The translations under genes and the position numbers were made by a program. Under the pieces are notes generated by a model. It saw only the letters and a list, made by a program, of their open reading frames with translations, was not told where the DNA came from and did no database searches. A stretch of DNA of 64,000 nucleotides from the NCBI GenBank assembly GCA_900553815.1, contig USEY01000004.1, positions 29,068 to 93,067 on the forward strand. Reading direction: 5' to 3'. Of the stretch, positions 7,780-15,255 are shown piece after piece. How positions within the stretch are numbered: position 1 is the stretch's first letter; the number at the start of each line of letters is the position of its first letter. Source of the DNA: an uncultured Bacteroides sp. (GTDB taxonomy: Bacteria > Bacteroidota > Bacteroidia > Bacteroidales > Bacteroidaceae).

Positions 7780-9192
7780 TTATACGTCGCGTCCGGGGCG
7801 CAGCTTTTCTGCGTCGTTGTAGCACAAGATGGCGTTGACCAGTGTGGCTGCCAGGTTGCTGCCTCCTTTCCGTCCTTCCACTATCAGCTTGGGAATGGAG
7901 GTGAAGGGCTTGACGCTGTGTTTGGACTCTTGCACGTGGACGAAGCCTACAGGAGCGGCAATGATGCCGGCAGGATGGGCATGGCCCTTGCGGATGAGGT
8001 CGCACAACTCCATGAGCGCAGTAGGAGCATTGCCAAAGACGTAGAGCGCATCGGGATGTTCCTCAACAGCCAGTCTGATGCCGGCCTGCGTGCGGGTAAT
8101 GCCTTTGTCGGCTGCCAACCGGGCCGTGCGTTCGTCGTTCAGGTAGCACTTCACTTCCACGCCAAGCCGTTGCAGGGCGCCTTTGCGTATGCCGCTGGCC
8201 GCCATGGTGACGTCGGTGATGATGGTTTTCAACTGTCCACCAGCCAAGGCTTCGTAGAGGGTTTCCACCGCTCCACTGTCCACCCGGAGTAGCTGCTCCA
8301 TTTCGAAGTCAGCCGTGGTATGAATGGCATGAAGCAGTGCCCATTTGTGACCAAGGGGGAGGTCGGGATTGCGCAGTTCGCCCTCGATGGTGCGGAAGCT
8401 GCGTATCATGATGTCCTGCCCGATGTGGCCGGTCGCCTGTCCCTGCTGTTCGCTGTAGTAGCCGCGGGGCGTGATGAGGTGGCGGTTCCATTCGTAGGAC
8501 TGCGAGTTGCCGATGATGATGACGGTGAACATGTCCACTTCCTCGGGGTTGAAGGCATCGAGGGTTGTGAGGTTTACAGTCTGTTCAGTTCGTCCGGCCT
8601 GGCGCACATAGCCTACCGGGGTCTGGGGCGAGCGTCCGGCTTGCAGGAACAGTTCCTTCAGCCGGTAGAGCTGCCAATAGCGTTCCTTGCTCTTGGGGTT
8701 GTAGACGGCTGTCACGAAGTCAGCCTCGGCAGCCGCGCGGATGCGCCGTTCTATCTTTTCCCACGGTGTGAGGAGGTCGCTCAGGGAGATGACGCAGAAG
8801 TCGTGTCCCACGGGGGCACCCAGTAGCGACGCCGCCTTCTGGAAGGCACTGATGCCGGGCAGCACCTCGATGTCTACCTGGCTGCCGCGTTCGCGCTTCA
8901 TTTCGTATATCAGCGGCGCCATGCCATAGATGCCGGCATCGCCCGAGCTGATGACGCAGACGCTCTGACCCTGTTCGGCCAGGCTGAAAGCTTGCTCGGC
9001 GCGGTCGCGCTCGCGCTTCATGCCACTGTCTATGCAAGGTGTGCCGGGGCGCAGGAAGGGTTGGATGAACTGAAAGTAGTATTTGTAGCCCACTACGACG
9101 TCGGCTTCTCCGATGGCTTGGGCTACGGCGGGCGTGATGTCTTGCTCGCCTCCCGGGCCTATGCCGGCCACGGTTATCTTGGATTGTTTCAT
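7780..9192 (-). CDS. cobJ-cbiC: Bifunctional cobalt-factor III C17-methyltransferase (CbiH/CobJ) - cobalt-precorrin-8 methylmutase (CbiC/CobH)
   Basis: First gene of the cobalamin operon; 470 residues from the ATG at 9192. A frame open to 9246 exists, but the promoter's own -7 element lies at 9217-9224, so the upstream Met cannot be used from this promoter. Residues 1 to about 245 are CobJ/CbiH (VAGIGPGGEQDITPA, SSGDAGIYGMA, VLPGISAFQKAA). From about 258 is CbiC/CobH, with LLHAIHTTADF holding the His (about 291) expected to act in the 1,5-methyl shift. CobJ contracts the ring early in the pathway; CbiC makes cobyrinate at its end, so this fusion joins the first and last steps encoded by the operon. 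Confidence 0.92.
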   Translation of the reverse strand: MKQSKITVAGIGPGGEQDITPAVAQAIGEADVVVGYKYYFQFIQPFLRPGTPCIDSGMKRERDRAEQAFSLAEQGQSVCVISSGDAGIYGMAPLIYEMKRERGSQVDIEVLPGISAFQKAASLLGAPVGHDFCVISLSDLLTPWEKIERRIRAAAEADFVTAVYNPKSKERYWQLYRLKELFLQAGRSPQTPVGYVRQAGRTEQTVNLTTLDAFNPEEVDMFTVIIIGNSQSYEWNRHLITPRGYYSEQQGQATGHIGQDIMIRSFRTIEGELRNPDLPLGHKWALLHAIHTTADFEMEQLLRVDSGAVETLYEALAGGQLKTIITDVTMAASGIRKGALQRLGVEVKCYLNDERTARLAADKGITRTQAGIRLAVEEHPDALYVFGNAPTALMELCDLIRKGHAHPAGIIAAPVGFVHVQESKHSVKPFTSIPKLIVEGRKGGSNLAATLVNAILCYNDAEKLRPGRDV

Positions 9193-9200
9193 GTCTCGTA

Positions 9201-9247
9201 AGGTTTTAAAACCTTGCAAAGATAAGATATTCCTCGGCTTCGGCAAA
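9201..9247 (-). promoter_or_regulatory. Cobalamin operon promoter and 16-bp palindrome in the 5' leader
   Basis: On the minus strand, TTTG (9247-9244), a 19-base spacer and TATCTTTG (9224-9217) match the Bacteroides -33/-7 consensus fully. The transcript would start close to the palindrome AAGGTTTTAAAACCTT (9201-9216), which ends eight bases before the ATG. The leader is too short for a cobalamin riboswitch and none of its conserved boxes are seen, so any B12 control must act another way, for example on the palindrome. Confidence 0.75.
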
Positions 9248-9280
9248 GAGGATGGAGGTCGATTGAGGGGGATTTCTTGC

Positions 9281-9438
9281 GCACCGCTCGGATACAGGGT
9301 ATGTGTACCGCTCGGATACAGGGTACGTGCACCGCTCGGATACAGGGTATGTGTACCGCTCGGATACAGGGTAGGTGTACCGCTCGGATACAGGGTACGT
9401 GCACCGATCGGCTTCAGGGTAGGTGCACCGATCGACGT
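9281..9438. repeat. 24-bp tandem array, six full units plus a partial, abutting the lptF/G stop codon
   Basis: ACCG-starting units begin at 9283, 9307, 9331, 9355, 9379, 9403 and 9427, an exact 24-base period. The unit core is ACCGCTCGGATACAGGGTA; the last two units vary (GATCGGCTTCAGGG). The seventh copy runs into the stop codon of the minus-strand permease (9439-9441). Because 24 is divisible by three, open frames run through on both strands, but they show no other coding sign. Confidence 0.9.
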
Positions 9439-10611
9439 TTATTTCGGCGCCTTTTTATATAGGTAGAATGCTATGAAAGCATATAGCACGTTGGGAATCC
9501 AGACGGCAATGACGGGCGGCATGTTGCCGTTGACGGCAAAGGTGGAGGCTATGGTCTGGAACAGGATGTAGGAGAAACTGAGTGCCAGTCCGATGCCCAG
9601 GTAGAGGCCCATGCCTCCCTTGCGCTTGCGCGAGGATAGGGATACGCCGATGAGGGTCAGGATGAAGGAGGCGAAGGACATGGCGATGCGCTTGTGGTAT
9701 TCTATTTCAAACTCCTTGATGTTGGCAAACCCGCGCTGCCGCTGCCGGTCGATGTATTCGCTCAACTGGGGGCTGGTCATCATTTCCTGTTGGTTCTTCA
9801 TGATGAGGAAGTCGGCAGGCTCCATGAAGAGGGTGGTGTCTATGCGGCTACCCTTGGTGATGCTCTCGCGCATGCCGTCCATTTGTCTTATCATGTAGTC
9901 CTTGATAATCCAGCGGTGTACGGCGGTGGTGTCATAGGTAATGGAGCGGGCGGTGAGGTGCGAGACGAGTTGCTTGTCCTTGAACTTGTCCAGGGAGAAA
10001 CGGTAGCCGGTCTGGCTGTAGTTCTCGAAGCGGTCGATGTAGGCAATGACGCCCGAGTCAACCTCCAGTTGGATGTTGCGGGCAGAGTTGGCCTTACGCT
10101 GTTTGTAGTATTTGTCCTCGAAGTTGATTCGTGTGACACTGCCTTTGGGAATGACGTATGAACCTAGGCAGAAAGTAGTAATGGAGATGACGGCAGCCGA
10201 TACCATGTAGGGCCTGAGCATGCGTTTGAAGCTCATGCCGGTTGAGAACATGGCAATGATTTCAGAATTCTCGGCCAACTTCGATGTGAAGAAGATGACA
10301 GCGATGAAGACGAACAGGGGGCTGAACAGGTTGGCAAAGTAGGGGATGAAGTTGAGGTAGTAGTCGAAAATGATGGCACTCCACGGCGCTTCGTGCGACA
10401 TGAAGCGGTCCATCTTCTCATTGAAGTCGAAGACGACGGCAATGGATATGATGAGGGCGATGGCAAACACGTAGGTTCCTAGGAACTTCTTGATGATATA
10501 CCAGTCCAGTCGTTTGAGGAACTTGCGGCTTCTGTGTCCGCGCGGGGCACCTTCTCCCTCGGTTCTATTCCTTTTTATCAATCCCTTTATGTCAAGTCCT
10601 ATCTTTCTCAT
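9439..10611 (-). CDS. LptF/LptG family permease (YjgP/YjgQ), lipopolysaccharide export
   Basis: A 390-residue inner-membrane protein starting at 10611 (MRKIGLDIKGL), where the ATG overlaps the tgt stop codon as ATGA; the longer frame to 10650 lies inside tgt. It has the family pattern: an N-terminal helix after FLKRLDWYIIKKFLGTYVFA, two more helices, a large periplasmic beta-rich domain (about residues 150-280) and three C-terminal helices (SFILTLIGVSLSS, GLYLGIGLALSFSYILF, NVLYAFIAFYLYKKAPK). LptF/G form the membrane part of the LptB2FG ABC transporter that extracts LPS from the inner membrane. The ATPase is not in this window. Which paralogue (F or G) it is cannot be decided here. Confidence 0.88.
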   Translation of the reverse strand: MRKIGLDIKGLIKRNRTEGEGAPRGHRSRKFLKRLDWYIIKKFLGTYVFAIALIISIAVVFDFNEKMDRFMSHEAPWSAIIFDYYLNFIPYFANLFSPLFVFIAVIFFTSKLAENSEIIAMFSTGMSFKRMLRPYMVSAAVISITTFCLGSYVIPKGSVTRINFEDKYYKQRKANSARNIQLEVDSGVIAYIDRFENYSQTGYRFSLDKFKDKQLVSHLTARSITYDTTAVHRWIIKDYMIRQMDGMRESITKGSRIDTTLFMEPADFLIMKNQQEMMTSPQLSEYIDRQRQRGFANIKEFEIEYHKRIAMSFASFILTLIGVSLSSRKRKGGMGLYLGIGLALSFSYILFQTIASTFAVNGNMPPVIAVWIPNVLYAFIAFYLYKKAPK

Positions 10612-11738
10612 AATCTTGTGGAGAGTCGTTTTACCATGGCCGGTTTCCAAGTGGCGAAATCACCGGCAATGATGTGCTTTCGTGCTTCGCCCACGAGCCA
10701 CAGGTAGAAGGCCAGGTTGTGTACGGAGGCTATCTGCAGGGCCAGCAACTCTTGTGCATGGAAGAGGTGTCTGAGGTAAGCTTTGGTGTAGAGGGTGTCC
10801 ACGTAGGAGGCACCGTCGGCTTCGATGGGCGAGAAGTCGGTCTCCCACTTCTTGTTGCGCATGTTGATGATGCCGTCTTTGGTGAAGAGCATGCCGTTGC
10901 GTCCGTTGCGTGTAGGCATTACGCAGTCAAACATGTCCACGCCACGTTCTATGCCTTCCAGTATGTTGACGGGAGTACCTACGCCCATGAGGTAACGGGG
11001 CTTGTCCTTGGGCAGGATGCCGTTGACAAGCTCTATCATTTCATACATCTTCTCTACCGGTTCGCCCACAGCCAGTCCGCCGATGGCGTTGCCGTCGGCG
11101 TTTTTGGCAGCCACATACTCGGCAGCCTGGGTGCGCAGGTCGCGGTAGACACATCCTTGCACGATGGGGAAGAGTGACTGAGAGTAACCATACTTGGGCT
11201 CTGTCTCGTTGAAGCGCTGGATGCAACGGTCGAGCCAGCGTTGGGTCAGGAGGAGCGACTTCTTGGCATATTCGTAGTCGGAGTCACCGGGAGGGCACTC
11301 GTCGAAGGCCATCATGATGTCGGCGCCGATTGTACGCTCTATGTCCATCACCTTTTCAGGTGTAAAAATGTGCTTGCTGCCGTCAATGTGTGAGCGAAAC
11401 TCGGCTCCTTCCTCGCGCAGCTTTCGGATTCCTGATAAAGAGAATACCTGAAAACCTCCACTGTCAGTCAACATGGGGCGACTGAATCCGTTGAACTTGT
11501 GCAGACCGCCTGCTTTCTCTATCACGTCCAGTCCCGGTCGCAGGTAGAGGTGGTAGGTGTTGCCCAAGATGATTTGAGCTTTGATATCGTTGTTCAGTTC
11601 AGTCAGATGTACCCCCTTCACTGTGCCCAGTGTGCCTACGGGCATGAAGATTGGAGTCTCTATCTGCCCGTGGTCGGTCGTGATGAGACCGGCACGGGCA
11701 TTGGTCTTGCTGTCGGTATATTGCAGTTCAAATGTCAT
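10608..11738 (-). CDS. tgt: Queuine/preQ1 tRNA-ribosyltransferase (tRNA-guanine transglycosylase)
   Basis: A 376-residue TIM-barrel enzyme that exchanges guanine-34 for a queuosine precursor in GUN-anticodon tRNAs. Family motifs are present: PIFMPVGTLGTVKG, the catalytic region TDSGGFQVFSLSG, MAFDECPPGDS, IGGLAVGEP and FDCVMPTRNGRNG. The region that in E. coli Tgt carries the zinc ligands (C-x-C-x2-C) reads EADGASYVDTLYTKAYLRHL here, with no Cys at all, so the structural zinc site appears lost or replaced while the rest is well conserved. Start overlaps the lon stop by ATGA, and its stop overlaps the lptF/G start in the same way. Confidence 0.95.
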   Translation of the reverse strand: MTFELQYTDSKTNARAGLITTDHGQIETPIFMPVGTLGTVKGVHLTELNNDIKAQIILGNTYHLYLRPGLDVIEKAGGLHKFNGFSRPMLTDSGGFQVFSLSGIRKLREEGAEFRSHIDGSKHIFTPEKVMDIERTIGADIMMAFDECPPGDSDYEYAKKSLLLTQRWLDRCIQRFNETEPKYGYSQSLFPIVQGCVYRDLRTQAAEYVAAKNADGNAIGGLAVGEPVEKMYEMIELVNGILPKDKPRYLMGVGTPVNILEGIERGVDMFDCVMPTRNGRNGMLFTKDGIINMRNKKWETDFSPIEADGASYVDTLYTKAYLRHLFHAQELLALQIASVHNLAFYLWLVGEARKHIIAGDFATWKPAMVKRLSTRL

Positions 11739-14209
11739 TGCTCGTCTTTCTTTTCTTTTTTGACAGACAGGTCGATGGCATCGGCTACTTTCTCCTGAGT
11801 CAGTGCGATAGCCAGTACTTCCTTAATGTCGTTGACATAGTGGAAGGTAAGTCCTCTCAGATATATTTCTTGTATCTCTTCAATGTTCTTTCTGTTCTCT
11901 TCACACAGTATTATCTCCTTGATACCTGCACGCTTGGCAGCCAGTATCTTTTCCTTGATGCCGCCCACAGGGAGAACCTTTCCACGGAGGGTTATTTCGC
12001 CTGTCATGGCCAGGTTGGCTTTGACTTTGCGTTGGGTCAGTGCGGAAGCCAGCGAAGTTACCATCGTAATACCGGCAGAAGGACCGTCTTTGGGAATGGC
12101 TCCTTCGGGCACGTGGATGTGTATGTTCCAGTTGTCGAAGATTTCTTCATCGAGGTTCAGCAGTGAAGCATGTGCTTTGATATACTCCAGTGCCAACATG
12201 GCCGATTCCTTCATCACGTCACCCAGGTTTCCCGTCAGTGTCAACTTGCCGCCCTTGCCTCGGCTCAAGCTGGTTTCTACGAAGAGAATCTCACCTCCCA
12301 CGGCAGTCCAAGCCAATCCGGTCACTACGCCAGCGTAGTCGTTGCCCTGATATTTGTCACGAGTGTACTCAGGTGAGCCCAGTAGTTCCTGCAAGTCGGC
12401 AGGCTTGATTTCCGTCTTCAGGAAATAGCCGTCGGTGGCATATTGGCGTGCAATCTTGCGCAGTATCTTGCTGATTTTCTTCTCCAGTTCTCTGACGCCG
12501 CTTTCACGGGTGTAGGATTCTATGATGGTTTCCAATGTATTTTTGGGGAACTTGATGGCATTCTTCTTCATTCCGTTAGCCTCCAGTTCCTTGGGTACCA
12601 AGTGACGGCGTGCTATTTCTATTTTCTCTTCCGTGATGTAACCGCTAACTTCTATCAACTCCATACGGTCGAGCAGGGGACCGGGTATGGTATTCAGGTT
12701 GTTGGCGGTAGCTATGAACATCACTTTTGAGAGGTCATAGTCTACGTCAAGGTAATTATCGTGGAAAGTACCGTTCTGCTCGGGGTCAAGCACTTCAAGC
12801 AGGGCTGATGAAGGGTCACCTTGTCGGTCGGCACTTACTTTGTCTATCTCGTCGAGAATAAATACCGGATTGGAAGAACCAGCCTTGATAAGACTCTTGA
12901 TAATACGACCCGGCATGGCACCGATGTATGTCTTGCGGTGTCCTCTGATTTCTGCTTCATCGTGTACACCACCTAGAGACATGCGGATGTATTTCCGCTT
13001 CAGTGCGGCTGCAATAGAACGTCCGAGTGATGTTTTACCTACTCCCGGAGGTCCATAAAGGCAGATGATAGGCGACTTCATGTCCCCCTTCAATTTAAGC
13101 ACGGCCAAGTGTTCAAGAATACGCTCCTTTACCTTCTCCAGACCGTAGTGGTCCTTGTTCAACGTTTTTTCTGCGTTGGTCAAGTTTAAGTTGTCCGTTG
13201 TATAAATACCCCACGGCAGGTTGAGCATGGTTTGCAGGTAATTGAGTTGTACGCTGTAGTCGGGCGACTGCGGATGTGTACGCTCCAGCTTATTGACTTC
13301 TTTCAGAAATGTTTCTTTTACTTCGGCACTCCATTTCATCGTCTCAGCCTTTTGCCTCATCTCTTCAATCTCTTGCTCCTGTCCACTTCCACCCAATTCA
13401 TCCTGAATGGTTTTGATTTGCTGCTGGAGGAAGTATTCACGCTGCTGCTGGTCTATGTCTTCACGAGCCCTCATCTGGATAGACTCCTTGATTTCGGCTA
13501 ATTGCACTTCGCGGTTCAATATTTCCAGCAGGCGATAGGTACGCGAACGCAAGGATTCGATACCGAGCAACTCCACTTTCTCCTCTTTGTTGAAAGGCAT
13601 GTTGGTGCAGATAAAGTTCACCATAAACATCGTATTGCTGATGTTCTTAATGGCGAAAGCTGAATCTTGTGGGAAAGCATCAGAAGTTTTGATGTAGCGT
13701 ACAGTCAAGTCCTTCACTGTATCTACCAACGCCTGGAATTCTTTGTCGTCCTTCGGCGGAAGCTCTTCCTCTAATGTCTGTATTTTTCCTGTCAGATACG
13801 GTTCAATGCTGACAATGTCTTTCAGTTCCATACGTTTGGAACCTTGCAGGATGACAGTAGTTGTCTGGTCGGGCATCTCGAAGATGCGTACAACTTTGGC
13901 CACTGTTCCTATATTGTGCAAGTCATTGAATAGCGGATGTTCCGTTTCAGCGTTTTTCTGGCATACTACTCCAATATATTGACTTTTCCTTTCTGCATCG
14001 CGAATCAGCTTGAGCGATGATTTCCGTCCTACCGATATCGGCATGAATACGCCGGGAAACAATACCATGTTTCGTAGGGGAAGTATAGGAAGCGTGTCGT
14101 CCACTTCGATGTTCATCAGCTGTTCTTCGTTTCCCTCAAAGTCGGCAATCACAGAAAAGGCATTTCTGTTTTTTTCTTCTATATCACTCAGGTAATTTCT
14201 TTTCTTCAT
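11735..14209 (-). CDS. lon: ATP-dependent Lon protease
   Basis: 824 residues from the ATG at 14209 (MKKRNYLSDIEEKN). The longer frame to 14245 lacks family similarity in its extra 12 residues. Domains in order: N-terminal substrate-binding domain (TLPILPLRNMVLFPGVFMPI), coiled-coil region (MRAREDIDQQQREYFLQQQI), AAA+ ATPase with Walker A GPPGVGKTSLG and Walker B FILDEIDK, and C-terminal Ser-Lys protease with PKDGPSAGITM and a later GIKEKILAAKRAG bearing the Lys. It degrades misfolded and regulatory proteins in the cytoplasm. First gene of the lon-tgt-lptF/G transcription unit, divergent from trmN6. Confidence 0.97.
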   Translation of the reverse strand: MKKRNYLSDIEEKNRNAFSVIADFEGNEEQLMNIEVDDTLPILPLRNMVLFPGVFMPISVGRKSSLKLIRDAERKSQYIGVVCQKNAETEHPLFNDLHNIGTVAKVVRIFEMPDQTTTVILQGSKRMELKDIVSIEPYLTGKIQTLEEELPPKDDKEFQALVDTVKDLTVRYIKTSDAFPQDSAFAIKNISNTMFMVNFICTNMPFNKEEKVELLGIESLRSRTYRLLEILNREVQLAEIKESIQMRAREDIDQQQREYFLQQQIKTIQDELGGSGQEQEIEEMRQKAETMKWSAEVKETFLKEVNKLERTHPQSPDYSVQLNYLQTMLNLPWGIYTTDNLNLTNAEKTLNKDHYGLEKVKERILEHLAVLKLKGDMKSPIICLYGPPGVGKTSLGRSIAAALKRKYIRMSLGGVHDEAEIRGHRKTYIGAMPGRIIKSLIKAGSSNPVFILDEIDKVSADRQGDPSSALLEVLDPEQNGTFHDNYLDVDYDLSKVMFIATANNLNTIPGPLLDRMELIEVSGYITEEKIEIARRHLVPKELEANGMKKNAIKFPKNTLETIIESYTRESGVRELEKKISKILRKIARQYATDGYFLKTEIKPADLQELLGSPEYTRDKYQGNDYAGVVTGLAWTAVGGEILFVETSLSRGKGGKLTLTGNLGDVMKESAMLALEYIKAHASLLNLDEEIFDNWNIHIHVPEGAIPKDGPSAGITMVTSLASALTQRKVKANLAMTGEITLRGKVLPVGGIKEKILAAKRAGIKEIILCEENRKNIEEIQEIYLRGLTFHYVNDIKEVLAIALTQEKVADAIDLSVKKEKKDEQ

Positions 14210-14256
14210 GTTGTTCTTTTCGTTTATGTCATATTGGCAGGTCACTAAAGCGCCTG

Positions 14257-14264
14257 CAAAGTTA
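14257..14264 (-). promoter_or_regulatory. lon: -7 promoter element for the lon-tgt-lptF/G operon
   Basis: The minus strand reads TAACTTTG, a perfect TAnnTTTG, 47 bases upstream of the lon ATG. A matching -33 box at the right distance is not evident. Confidence 0.55.
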
Positions 14265-14324
14265 AGCTATTTTTCCTTATTACTCCATTATTCCTTCGCT
14301 TAAAAAGACAAAAACAGTGCCATT

Positions 14325-14358
14325 TTTGCGTGAGATATGGAGACAATGCTTACTTTTG
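14325..14358 (+). promoter_or_regulatory. Putative promoter of trmN6
   Basis: TTTG (14325-14328) and TACTTTTG (14351-14358) are 22 bases apart, slightly longer than the usual 19. The ATG of trmN6 is 23 bases further on. It shares a 136-base divergent region with the lon promoter. Confidence 0.45.
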
Positions 14359-14381
14359 AGACAAATTAAGAAAACAGGAAG

Positions 14382-15089
14382 ATGTCTAATCATTACTTTA
14401 AGTTTAAACAATTTACCGTGTGGCAAGACCGTTGTGCCATGAAGGTAGGTACTGATGGCGTATTGCTGGGTGCTTGGGTATCGGTGGAGGGATGCCGACG
14501 ATTATTGGACGTAGGAACAGGCACCGGATTGATAGCCTTGCTGTTGGCACAGCGCGCACCGCAGGCTGAAATTACGGCCGTAGAGATAGATGAAGCGGCT
14601 GCCGGACAGGCGGCAGAGAATGTAGCAGCCTCTCCCTGGCAAGAGCGTGTCAAAATTGTATGCGAAAATTTCAGAACTTTTGCCCCCGGACAAGCATTTG
14701 ACCTTATAGTGTCCAACCCACCTTATTTTGTAGATGCGCTAAAATGTCCGGATGAGCAGCGGAGTCTGGCACGACACACGGGCGACCTGAACTACGAGCT
14801 CCTTTTCGGTGGCGCACGCCGCCTGCTGACCGAGGACGGCGGGATAGCTGTGATAGTGCCGGCAGAACTGGGAAAGCTGGTGACGGATACTGCATGGAAC
14901 TATGGCTTCCATCCTACCCACAGGACCGAGGTTTATACCAAACCCGGAAAGCCTTGCCGCAGGTTGCTGATACGCTTTGGCAGGCAGTACGCGCCGTGTA
15001 CCGAAGACAAACTGTATATTGAATCCTCCACGGGTGGCTATTCGCCTGAGTTTGCTGCTTTGGTGCGTGACTTTTATCTGGATAAATAG
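14382..15089 (+). CDS. trmN6: tRNA1(Val) (adenine-37-N6)-methyltransferase
   Basis: A 235-residue Rossmann-fold SAM methyltransferase of the YfiC/TrmN6 type. MKVGTDGVLLGAWV opens the fold, LLDVGTGTGLIALLLAQR is SAM motif I, and LIVSNPPYFVDALK is the NPPY catalytic motif for exocyclic amino-group methylation. It modifies A37 of tRNA1(Val). Single gene, divergent from lon and convergent with the GH9 gene. Length is usual for the family. Confidence 0.9.
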   Translation: MSNHYFKFKQFTVWQDRCAMKVGTDGVLLGAWVSVEGCRRLLDVGTGTGLIALLLAQRAPQAEITAVEIDEAAAGQAAENVAASPWQERVKIVCENFRTFAPGQAFDLIVSNPPYFVDALKCPDEQRSLARHTGDLNYELLFGGARRLLTEDGGIAVIVPAELGKLVTDTAWNYGFHPTHRTEVYTKPGKPCRRLLIRFGRQYAPCTEDKLYIESSTGGYSPEFAALVRDFYLDK

Positions 15090-15099
15090 GTCACCCATT

Positions 15100-15205
15100 A
15101 AAGATAATAGGCCTGTGTGCAGAGAGGACCGGGCTTAAATTCAAAGATAAACGAGCCTGGTTGCAGGGACTAACCGGCCTAATGGAATAAATGAATGAGT
15201 CTGAA
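15100..15205. repeat. Degenerate repeat with about 22-bp phasing after trmN6
   Basis: Two diverged copies of a 42-43 bp block start at AAAGATAATAG (15100) and AAAGATAAACG (15142); each continues into an AGCCTG..TGCAG.GA..ACC-like stretch. Within them, GGCCT-like anchors occur near 15110, 15131, 15154, 15176 and 15198, spacings of 21-23. It begins 11 bases after the trmN6 stop codon. The copies are degenerate, so the period is less certain than at the other loci. Confidence 0.5.
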
Positions 15206-15211
15206 TACAAA

Positions 15212-15251
15212 TCCGGCTGCCTGTTTCCTTGTCGGGATGCAGGCAGCCGGA
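15212..15251 (-). terminator. Hairpin between convergent trmN6 and GH9 genes
   Basis: TCCGGCTGCCTG (15212-15223) pairs perfectly with CAGGCAGCCGGA (15240-15251), loop 16. It sits five bases after the GH9 stop on the minus strand and could stop transcription in both directions. There is no strong T-tract, so the efficiency is uncertain. Confidence 0.6.
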
Positions 15252-15255
15252 CTGT

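Noticed and set aside
7748..8005. Longer N-terminus for the CbiE-CbiT gene
   Set aside because: It lies antisense-like within the frame of the CobJ-CbiC gene and is Arg/His-rich; the family start is at 7747.
9189..9404. Minus-strand frame coding a CIRAVH-type repeat peptide
   Set aside because: It is a product of the 24-bp repeat; the frame ends inside the cobalamin promoter region and has no start signal.
9193..9438. Cobalamin riboswitch upstream of the cobalamin operon
   Set aside because: The leader is only about 20 bases and no conserved B12-box sequence is present; the space is filled by promoter and tandem repeat.
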